Below, in pieces: positions 1 through 7,860 of a stretch of 10,585 nucleotides of DNA. Each line of letters begins with the position of its first letter. The stretch's first letter is position 1. The position numbers and the translations under genes are program-made. This DNA comes from Cylindrotheca closterium. Taxonomy: Eukaryota > Bacillariophyta > Bacillariophyceae > Bacillariales > Bacillariaceae. The stretch spans positions 1-10,585 of the forward strand of contig CAKOGP040002046.1 in assembly GCA_933822405.4 (NCBI GenBank), read 5' to 3'. The notes under the pieces are model-generated. The model did not search any database and was not told where the DNA came from. It worked only from the letters and a program-made list of their open reading frames with translations.

Positions 1-946
1 ATCAACAATGATCTCCACAAGCAGGTACAAAAAATCTCTTCCGGAAGCCATCTGCGTCAGCTCTCACCAGCTGTCGCGGCGTATAAAGCACATACGCACA
101 TGTTCTTCACGAACTAGTCACAGATCTGGATCTACCTTCAATACTAATCCATCTCTGTACATACTCAAACCGTACTCCTGTACGTGTTTGATACCACGAA
201 TGTCCGACTTCACTGTCCGACATGTTCGACTGTTCTTTTATCTATTAAGATCCCATTTCACCAACAGCATTAGAGAAAGCGGATCGGAATCTCCGAGCTG
301 TGGCAAACTGAATGGTGTTTTCGTTCCGGCCAGGGTCCAGAGATCTTCTAAGTAGGCAAGCTGCGATGGCCATGCCGAAAGTGTCTTCCAAAGGAAACGG
401 GCCCATTACCGGGGTTACACTTGGGATTCCAAACATATCGGTACCCACCTTTTCCAGTCTTTTTACTTGTGCAAAATTTGCCTTGACCGTGCTTGACTCG
501 CGGGACCAATTGGCATTTATGTTTGCGTGGCGAATGTCTTGCATGAAAAGCATATGCTTCTCATTACAAATATCTGGGTTCCGTTTCATGACGTTTCTAA
601 AATGACAAATGTCACACTGAAATGGAGTCATCAAAAAATCCCCGACTCTGGACACTCGAAATCTATCTTCATCTCCATCCATTGCTACCTCAAAGCCGTC
701 TTCATCAGTTGCTGTTCTTATAGGATAGGGACTTCCAGCTGGGACGGTGTAGCATTTCGGACACCACACTTTCCGGCATGCTGGAAAGTTTCCACGTGTG
801 AAAGAAAAGTTCCCGCAGAAGTTCCCCTCTCCGTTCTTCACCGCATTCCCGCACAGCGCGCAGTTGCCACTCCAATGTTTCCAATAACTTTGTTCCTCGC
901 AAACTCCAAGGTCTGTGGGGTATAAGAGGAAGATAGACAAACATTG
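1..946 (-). pseudogene. Cys-rich, recombinase-like protein, broken and cut by left edge
   Basis: An open frame from 946 (bounded by TAA 947-949) to TAA 245-247 has no ATG before its conserved part. Cysteines are arranged as CALC (about residue 27), single Cys at 42 and 55, WCPKCY (60-63) and FQCDICHFRN (109-112), suggesting two zinc-binding sites. Further on are NANWSRESSTV, MGPFPLEDTFGM and a helical RSLDPGRN to RFRSAFSNA stretch, which read like the all-helical core-binding domain in front of a tyrosine recombinase. After TAA 245 and TAG 242 the coding signal is weak; the frame beginning at 249 has RDFLYLLVEIIVD near position 1. The R, HxxR and Y catalytic residues of a tyrosine recombinase would lie outside the window, so that identity is an inference from position and resemblance. 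Retroelement-associated zinc protein is the safe call. Confidence 0.5.
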
Positions 947-1682
947 TTAGTGGTTCAAAGTCTTTATGGCCCCAGCAACTGGAACCCAATGGTATGGTGG
1001 TATTGAAGTCGGTTTGTCGCGTAAGTAAACGTCTCCATCTCCCCGTCATTAAACGTGGGACGATGGCAATATGGCACGATTCAGGGTGCTTATGCCTCGC
1101 CTCTCCTACTTGCTCTGCCACCACATCCGCGGCCGCCGGAGGGGGCGTCCACAGAAAATTTCCTCTTCCATGGCCCTTTGTGAACCAATCATCTATTCCC
1201 AGATGCTCCAATTTTCCCAATCTTTCCTCCCATATGTTTCTCATCCAATCAAGCACTGACGGAGATCTATCCACTGCAGAAAGATGCAAAGGTACATAAC
1301 TCAGCATATTTTCTCCCGTCATGACCCCTTGGTTCAAATCTCCCCTTGAGCCGCCATCCGTACCCTGCGCTATCATTCTCTTGCCCGACACATGCAAGAG
1401 GTGAAGGATCAAGTCAGCTTCCTGCTGTACTCGCCGCAACCTTAGTATGAGATGAAATAATCTTTTTGATGAGGAGTTCCCATTGTAGAACACGCTCTCG
1501 GCGGTAGAATTGTCAGTGAATAGAAAAATCTCCACACCATACAATTCGCCATTTTGTACTCGCATTTCCAGAGACTCCATCAGATTCAGCAACTCCCTGT
1601 AATTAGATGATTCCTCGCTATTGGTTGTGCACCAGTGCCCATACCGATAGTGTATTTTGTCTTCCGCGAAGAAGCCGCTTCC
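705..1682 (-). pseudogene. RNase H and post-RNase H region of the pol-like frame
   Basis: The RT frame continues after the TAA at 1683 without a shift. RYGHWC and SSNYREL supply the RNase H Glu (codon 1593-1595), FLFTDNSTAE supplies the second Asp (residue 27 counting from 1592), and HVSGKRMIAQGTDG ends the fold with the His-containing loop and last Asp near 1356-1358. With GFGDAS upstream, this gives the D-E-D-D set of an RNase H that removes template RNA during reverse transcription. The following region contains WTPPPAAADVVAEQVGEA and VPRLMTGRWRRLL, which I take as a conserved post-RNase H module of this element family; its function is unknown. The frame ends at 705 and overlaps the next frame by about 235 bases. 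The open frame from 1592 begins with TTG, so it is a continuation rather than a separate gene. Confidence 0.75.
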
Positions 1683-3290
1683 TTACTTAGAGAAGCGCTG
1701 AAACGTGCTGCAAAATCCAACCGCTGATGCGTCTCCAAACCCATAGAATACCGTCATCACCCTCTTACTGCGTACTCTCCGAATCGGGGGGCTCTCTGAG
1801 GCCGTGAGAGCCGATAACGCAGCCAAGTCATCCTTAAGTCTAGGTACTGGCTTCACATATTCCGGAGCGTCTTGTGAAGTCGGAGTTGGCGACTCTCCCT
1901 TGTAACCAATAGACTTCCATCCCTCATCATCTCGACCTGGTCTCCAAGCATCAAGGGTCAGATGTATTCCTTTCAAGTAGGGAACCATCGTTGGGTAGGT
2001 TCGAGTAACATAGATTAGAAACCCGCGCTTTCTCTCTAGCGCCTTGTGCTTCAAAGACCCCAACGTGGACCCACTAAGTTCTTCCGCGATCTCCTTGACC
2101 TGCAGCTTGGTCTTGTCCCATTTTTCTTGAGACACGAACACACTTACTGAATCCTCAGTGGTTTTTACCAATGATCCAGCCCAGGCTCCCGGGTTTTGTG
2201 ATCCCCATCTTTGTTTTCTCGCTGCCTCTTGAATACCAAGTCCATTCAAACGACTAGCCGCCTGTCGAGTTGCCTGCTTACATTCCAACTTATTGGATGC
2301 TGTAACTCGGCCATCGTCAACATAGATGAACAAATCCGCAGCGATTTTACCATCAGACCACCGGATCTTGAACACCCAAGGCAAGCTGGGATCATACGTA
2401 CTTGAACCTGGTAGGTTCAACTTGACTTCGTCCCACCTAAATGCGTTCTTCGGATCCTTCCTATCTCCCAAGGCAATCTCCTTGGCCACCATGATGGCTT
2501 GCACAGCTTGGAACGGTGAACTTTTCAATCCCATTGCGGCTTGAACCCAGCGTTCCCACAAGATATCACCTTCTCCGAAGTATTTAGTAAGGTCCACTCC
2601 GCACAAAGATTGGAGAGTCTCGTGCAATACGAAATTTAGAAAACAATCTCCAATGTCGAAATCACTCATGACAGTATCCTACGTGATCGCCCTTAGCATT
2701 GTATCAACAGTTGGCAGGGGAAACTCCGGCACCCACAGAGAATCGTTTAGTCCTGATTTGGTACCGTCATACACCATTCTGATATCGAACAGGCCTTTAT
2801 CCACTCCAAAGAATGAAGTCAATGACTTGACGAATCCCTTCGTGATGTACCGCTTTGCTCGAACTAGCTGAAGTTTGATCTTCATCAGTCCGTGAGCTTT
2901 AGGATTCTGTCCAGCCCGCTGAGGTTGGGTCCAGGCTTTGGGTGTGTACTTGAAACGTCCTTCGAGACCATCGCATATCGTACTCTGGTAAAACCTCGGC
3001 CACTTCCAATGCATGCATCTAGATCCGTCCTTCCATTCCCACCAAGTAGTATCAGAGAGACGACTTAGAGCATCCCAAGCCGCTTCTGCTTCCTTTTGAT
3101 CCTCCTCATAATTCTGTCTCCACCACTCTTCATATAAAGTGCGGCCATTCTCAGTCCAAATATATCTTCGGTATTTTTGAGCAGACTCGCCATTCTCTCC
3201 CATATGTACGTCCCACCGCACCGAACCTTCTTTTGGGTTCTTTGTTGGACCACCGCGTTTCCAGTCAAAGTACCCTTCGTGGTCTTTCTC
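1683..3290 (-). pseudogene. Reverse transcriptase domain, nonsense-mutated
   Basis: The frame opens at 3290, just after a frame change from the upstream region. A Trp/Tyr-rich connector leads to RT fingers-like sequence (IRMVYDGTKSGLND, then LWVPEFPLPTVDTML). An in-frame TAG at 2679-2681 interrupts the approach to motif A, which follows as SDFDIGDCFLNF with its catalytic Asp near 2655-2657. A WVQAAMGLKSSPF segment matches the motif B region, and YVDD at 2313-2324 is the motif C metal-binding pair. The YVDD box and downstream thumb-like region are typical of retrotransposon RNA-dependent DNA polymerases. The frame then reaches the first RNase H strand (GFGDASAVGF, Asp near 1731-1733) before stopping at TAA 1683-1685. 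Sequence on both sides of each stop continues the domain, so they are lesions. RT identity is firm; the subfamily is inferred. Confidence 0.85.
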
Positions 3291-4534
3291 TTATACCACT
3301 TCAACATCCAATTGCGAAACGAATTTAGAGCTCGGTCTTCCATCCAACGTGTCACGATCGCTAACGCTGGATGTACTGTTGGCAACTCTGGAGATCTCAG
3401 CGTCCGAATGACCTCTTTGTTCCACTTGGAAAAATCCACCTTTGCATCATCGCTCTTAGTGGCCTTAACATCCACTTCTTCCTCCGAGTCCCAATCTTCC
3501 GGCCCTTCCAACTCTGCTTGCGTCTCACCGATTTTATTTGATGCGGATATCCGTTTTTGCTTCAGCTTTTTCGATTCCTTTCTCAAGGAAGTTTCATTCA
3601 AGCTTCGCGTAATTTCAGCAATCCCACGCTTTACCGAGACTCTAGTTGGGGGTTCCTTTTCGGCACGTCCAAAGGTGAGTAACTTCTTGGAAATCCGCCC
3701 ATCTCTATCAGTTACACCGATCCCTGATAGCAGATGGCGTAATCCATGTTTCAGACACCGCCCAGGTCTTAATGACTTCCACAGCCGGTTCATATCTTCC
3801 CCTGCCTCTTGAGCTAACTTCACTATTCTCACTGGCGCATCCTGTACTGTCCATTCTTCCACCGTCGTCAACCTTTGCCTTACCCATCCATTAACCAGGA
3901 CCGATCTCAATATGAAAAACGGCTTTACTCCTGGCTTTCCATCCAATGGGTACAAACCTCCCCCATGGTAAGTGTTGGGAGCTATCCGTTGGACTCTCGA
4001 TTTTCCCATCAGCATCGAAACCTTTGGCCCTGATACCTTAGTACCCACATCAACTGTGTCACTGGCCACAGAATAAACCGTGGTGGGAAGAGTCTGCAAT
4101 GGGGTCGGTTGAATCCATTTTCGATCGATTGAGCTGTAGGCCTGTAAGTGCACAGAAGCTGTGGTCAGTCCTCCCAACTCATTGTGCGTCATCTTGATCC
4201 TTTTAGACCACTTGGACCTCAAAAAGCTACCATCCATTGTAGATACGATCAAGTTCGCTTGATCCCAGGCCGCCAACCAGCTAGGGGGTTTGTGCTCACA
4301 TAGAATAACATTTACTGTGGATTACCGGTTCCGATTAGTCGTCATAACTACTCCCGGCAATTCTGATTTCAACCAAGTAGGAAGCCAGTCTTCCTTCTGC
4401 GCCCAAACCCAACTAACTGTCATTCCAAGGCTCTTCACCACCCACAATCATTCTTCGACTCCTTGTACTATCAGGCCAGCCGTGGGACGATCACCCAAGG
4501 CCTGCAATGATGGCACCACTCCCAACAATTCCAT
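3286..4534 (-). pseudogene. Pol-like frame, N-terminal domain of unknown function
   Basis: This frame may begin at ATG 4534, 51 bases after the upstream gag-like stop. It is interrupted by TGA 4448-4450 and TAA 4322-4324 and then stays open past 3286. After KPPSWLAAW the visible landmarks include THNELGGLTTASVHLQAY, a Gly-rich YHGGGLYPLDG patch, an aromatic GWVRQRL segment followed by a helical region, a second GLRHLLSGIG patch, a highly charged Lys/Glu linker rich in S, K and E, and a WNKEVIRTL segment. It directly precedes the RT fingers. I do not recognise a catalytic motif: no DTG protease triad and no clear methyltransferase motif. A role as a capsid-processing or DNA-interacting module is only conjecture. 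The three differing reading interruptions and the shift at about 3285 show it is not expressed as one protein in this copy. Confidence 0.5.
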
Positions 4535-4585
4535 ATCCACCTCCCCTTGGTCGTGATCCCTTTCCTCATGCCCTGTACCATCCTC

Positions 4586-5496
4586 TCAAGCGCCCCTGTC
4601 CTCCTTCTTGGCCAGCTTAGCATTGAACGTGGTCATTTCCCTCTGAAACTGAGAAAGCTGTGCCTTCATAGAGTCCAAGTTCTTGGGGGTCAATCTGTGA
4701 CGAAACAGATGACTCAACGAATATCCAGAGAGCTTTGGATGTCTCGTGAATTTCAAATCAATAAAGGAATTCATTAGCTGATGGCACCGCAGGACAGCCC
4801 ACATCATTCTTGCTGCATCATCAAGGGTAAGTCGGCCGAGTTTTGATCTCATTGCACCCACACTTCGAACGCGATGAAGCTCCATGAATACACCCTTGAT
4901 AACTTCACAAGGATACACCCAAGCCTCAGCTTCGTCGTCACTCTGCTGCATGCAAATACCTCTTTGGTTAGTGAGAAATGAAGAGATAGCCATCCAGTGT
5001 TGCTTGGAGTCGAGCACCAGAATGGTAAACACTAGCACAGCTTCAGGGTGATGTTTTAACTGAGCTCGGATCCATTCAGTGGTTTGATTCACCTCGTGGT
5101 CCACCCCTCTGGTTATCTCATACCGAAGTCCTCGCATTCCATCCTGTTCGTCCCACTTAGCAAATGTACTGATGGCCGGTAACGGGTGATTTCCTTTCCC
5201 AGCAAGAGGGATTGGATGGGTCTTTGGATGGACAAGTACAGTTTGGCGGCCATGATGTTATCAAACCCCGCTTTTGTTGCATATTCGTCCCTCCTCAGGA
5301 CATCTGTTGGCAGCGATTCTCCCCCCTCAGTTGTCACGCCGTCCACAATTGAGACAACATCTGTACCAAAGAGACCACTGGACTCGGAGTCAAATACCAT
5401 CTTGGTATTTAAAAAATGTCGACAATCTGCCACTCCTCCGAAAGAGAATCCCGCCACATTAACCTTCTCGTTGTCTTTTTGTTCCAAATGAGAGAC
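4586..5496 (-). pseudogene. Gag-like C-terminal region, frameshifted
   Basis: Directly after the TGA at 5497 the same frame stays open to 5113. It contains a segment with LPTDVLRRDEYATKAGFDNI and then an aliphatic stretch (SIQRPIQSLLLGKE). A second frame, one base over, takes over and is open to TGA 4586-4588, with WDEQDGMRGLRYEI, a helical middle, and a basic, Gln-rich, coiled-coil-like end finishing in KKEDRGA. Reading fluency switches between frames near 5185-5190, next to a short run of C, which suggests loss of one base. The first frame has no ATG at its apparent start (only TTG), which fits a continuation rather than an independent gene. I infer this is the conserved second domain of the element's Gag, broken by one nonsense mutation and one indel. 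The stop at 4586 may be the natural gag end, because a possible downstream start lies at 4534. Its biochemical role is unknown. Confidence 0.5.
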
Positions 5497-7143
5497 TCAT
5501 TCTTTCAGCTGTTGGAGCATAGCTGTCGAAGGGGCTGGGGACAACTCTGGCTGAGGTGCTGCGTCAGCAGTTAGTCTGGCCACTTCTTCTCTCAATGAGG
5601 CGTTAGCCATCTCCAGTCGTTCGAGCCTGGCCACGACTGCGTCGAGCTGATTCGCAGAACCGCCAATGGCTAGGCCTCTTCTATCCACAGAGCCTGTGTT
5701 GCTTAAGGAGCTCAACAGGTTGGTGCCCGCAGAGCGGGAGTTGGCTTGGGTCTCCAGAGACTGAACTTGTTGACCAAGAGTTTTTCTAGGATCCTCATAG
5801 TAATCCTCCTTCATTTCAAGAATGTCACCAGGTAGCACGTTCTCACAGAGAGAAGCCATAGATACCTCGAGTGATTTCTTGACCTCCTGGATCTCTTGCT
5901 GGCCTAAGATCAACATTCCGTGATCGGCATCCAGATCTTGGACCTTCGTATTCAACACTTCAACCTTGGTCTCAATGGTCGCCAGACCATGTTCCAGACC
6001 GTGATCGCTCAATTCTGCTGCAGACTGAACATCTATCATACGTCCAGTGGTGGCCACAAGATCCCGGTAAATACCCATCAATCCATCATAAATGGTGGAG
6101 AACCCTGCTGTGTTCTCAAATTCTGCCCCGTCGCCAATTCGTCTTTTGAAAGTATTGCAAACCACGGCCAGAGCATTTACCTTGATGATCGTATCAACGG
6201 ATCTTTTGTCGATCACGCTGGTGAAGTTGTTGACTTCTTCGATCATCATCTTTTGTTCCAGTAATGCATCTTGAAATACCTCCGCGAATCGATACTCAGA
6301 GGTCCACGGAATGATCATATCTTTAAGTGATGATGACGTCGGAGTTTCGGCAGAAAAATCAGCTCCATGATCACTAACAAATTTGTAAGACGATTCGCTT
6401 CCCGTCACGTTCTTCTCTTTTTTTACTGGCGTAAACGAATTTTTCAAGATCGTGTTCTCATCCACTTCAAACTTAAGTGTTCTGGAGGCCTGTGGAGGCG
6501 GGCTTCCGGTCGCACTTGACGTTCTCAACTCGTGAATGCGAGTTGTCCACCCGGCCTTGGTGTCTTTGTCGGTAAGCCAAGGAGCTGTGTTAGCGGAAGG
6601 AAGCTCACTGAATTTCACATGTGACATAGAGTCCCAATAGAAAGTCTCCCCTCCTCTTCCCAGCTTTTTGCAGCGGCAGTACAAAGCTGGAAACTGCAAT
6701 TTATCAATCGGGACTAACGATCTGTGCGAGGCAATATCGCACAAGTTCGTTACTGGGTCCTTCTTCTCTCCACAAGCTTTTTGCCCTCCAGCGGATGAGG
6801 AAACTGACACACAGCAAATAGATGCGCCTGGTGCGTCCTTCAAGTAAAACAAAGTCTTCCTATCCGACGCTTTCCCTCCCGAAGTTTTCTGCTTGGTTTC
6901 GGCCTTGACCTCGCTGCTGGAACCACCCACCTCAATACCACCAATATTTACACCAGACAGAACATTTTGTCTCATACCTTCGTAATCCTCGACCCCGAGT
7001 GAACCCCGTGAATTAACCGACAATCCAATCTTCTTCGCAACCCCCCCCGACATAATAGAACTATCATCAACAGCCACCGTAACCACCTGAGGAGGTGACT
7101 TCCGGGAAGACGCTGCTTTAAGATTCTTCAAATAGTCAGTCAT
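5497..7143 (-). CDS. Gag-like protein, N-terminal part (548 aa)
   Basis: This is the largest intact frame of the retroelement, starting at an ATG at 7143 and ending at TGA 5497-5499. The first 100 residues are Ser/Gly/Lys-rich and low in complexity. A cysteine cluster follows (C110, C111, C124, C135, C156, C158) with an aromatic-rich stretch to about residue 190; it may bind zinc but is not a CCHC knuckle. Residues 280-370 look globular and helical. Residues 385-430 and 497-527 have heptad-like patterns typical of coiled coils, and a Pro/Ala-rich linker follows. The same frame reopens directly after the stop, with coding-like sequence to about 5190, so the stop probably truncates a longer Gag. 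By position (first gene, upstream of RT) and composition I infer a capsid or nucleic-acid-binding structural role. No sequence motif proves Gag, and a host hypothetical gene remains possible. Confidence 0.6.
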   Translation of the reverse strand: MTDYLKNLKAASSRKSPPQVVTVAVDDSSIMSGGVAKKIGLSVNSRGSLGVEDYEGMRQNVLSGVNIGGIEVGGSSSEVKAETKQKTSGGKASDRKTLFYLKDAPGASICCVSVSSSAGGQKACGEKKDPVTNLCDIASHRSLVPIDKLQFPALYCRCKKLGRGGETFYWDSMSHVKFSELPSANTAPWLTDKDTKAGWTTRIHELRTSSATGSPPPQASRTLKFEVDENTILKNSFTPVKKEKNVTGSESSYKFVSDHGADFSAETPTSSSLKDMIIPWTSEYRFAEVFQDALLEQKMMIEEVNNFTSVIDKRSVDTIIKVNALAVVCNTFKRRIGDGAEFENTAGFSTIYDGLMGIYRDLVATTGRMIDVQSAAELSDHGLEHGLATIETKVEVLNTKVQDLDADHGMLILGQQEIQEVKKSLEVSMASLCENVLPGDILEMKEDYYEDPRKTLGQQVQSLETQANSRSAGTNLLSSLSNTGSVDRRGLAIGGSANQLDAVVARLERLEMANASLREEVARLTADAAPQPELSPAPSTAMLQQLKE

Positions 7144-7860
7144 GATCGGAGATTAGGAACAGACTACGAAAAAACCACAAAAAACCAAGCGTGTAATCAC
7201 GATAACTTCAAATGTACTATTTGAAGCCTGAAACCGATAGACCAGTGCACTTGTCCTCGTGTTGTTGTCTAGTATACTCGAGCACTACTCGGGTAGAAAG
7301 AGAATGGCAGTTTCATCCTTCAATTTTCGGCAGTGCTTCCGGCGTGGCTTTAGTAGAGCGGTACCGACTTGACGGGCGCACGCGTGCAATTCCGGAATCT
7401 CCATGTAGTCCCGATATCTTTTGGTTGGCGCCGTTCGTCTGCCCTTCGAGCTGATGCAAGAGATGATTCGACTAACTCTGTACTCAAGCTTTTCTCAAAG
7501 AATCCGTTACAGGAATTTGTCGTTCGGACGTAAATATACCGTATATATTCCTCATGAACTAATAAAATGTTCATCCTTTTTTCGTCGCATTCACGCCAGT
7601 CGAGTTTTTAAAAAACCAAGTGCTTGTTCACAAACGACAAACGAGACCTTGTTTGTTGTCAGATTTTGGTTGTCAATCATTGGTACACCACTGGAAATTC
7701 GAAGGTAAATACCATCAAAGAAAGAAAATAAACTGTAAGCAGATTGAAGGCTACGGTACCTCGGTGTACCGGTTTCAACTTCAAGTATTCTCTCATCTTG
7801 TTTTTGTTATTGTTATTATTGTTGCCATTCTGGGATCATCGAATGGACCTACAGTGAGAG
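7144..7860. promoter_or_regulatory. Intergenic region between retroelement 5' end and CDC20
   Basis: No convincing gene is visible; the open frames on both strands lack family features. The first 60 bases next to the gag ATG hold A-rich repeats (AAAAAACCAC then AAAAAACCAA near 7169-7188), and AAAAAACCAAG recurs at 7610-7620. Candidate CDC20 promoter elements include an E2F-like TTGGCGCC at 7425-7432, an AT-rich TATA-like stretch near 7530-7552 and a reverse CCAAT box (ATTGG) near 7679. A TTG/ATT-rich run lies near 7803-7823. A 5'-UTR intron is possible, with a GTAAAT donor at 7705 and a CTACAG acceptor ending at 7854. None is proven, and transcription starts cannot be placed from sequence alone. 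Confidence 0.35.

Larger units (their letters stand above)
1..7200 (-). mobile_element. Decayed DIRS-like retrotransposon, 3' end beyond window
   Basis: A single minus-strand unit carries, in order, a gag-like gene, a domain of unknown function, a reverse transcriptase with YVDD, an RNase H, a conserved post-RNase H region and a cysteine-rich recombinase-like protein. No aspartic protease or DDE integrase is visible. In established classification, gag, RT, RNase H and then a recombinase in an overlapping frame is the order of DIRS/Ngaro tyrosine-recombinase retrotransposons. The recombinase catalytic part would lie left of position 1, so this assignment is inferred. The copy is inactive: stops lie in frame at 5497, 4448, 4322, 2679, 1683 and 245, and frame changes occur near 5185 and 3285. 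The 5' boundary is not defined: no terminal repeat can be paired because the other end is missing, and I place it just upstream of the gag ATG. An alternative is another RT lineage with a captured recombinase-like protein. Confidence 0.72.

Noticed and set aside
8..355. 115-residue plus-strand frame at the left edge
   Set aside because: Antisense to the recombinase-like remnant; Ser/Arg-rich without motifs.
3177..3812. 211-residue plus-strand open frame
   Set aside because: It lies antisense to the charged linker and pre-RT region. Its Ser/Phe-rich composition is what the opposite strand of a Lys/Glu-rich coding region gives, and no motif is seen.
7350..7574. 74-residue minus-strand frame in the intergenic region
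   Set aside because: No recognisable features and not in frame with gag.
7633..7665. Imperfect hairpin, GACAAAC with GTTTGTTGTC
   Set aside because: Short, imperfect arms; no tie to a terminator or element end.
7421..7708. 95-residue plus-strand frame upstream of CDC20
   Set aside because: No motif and AT-rich composition. Splicing through the possible 5'-UTR intron would not join it in frame to CDC20, since a TGA follows at once.
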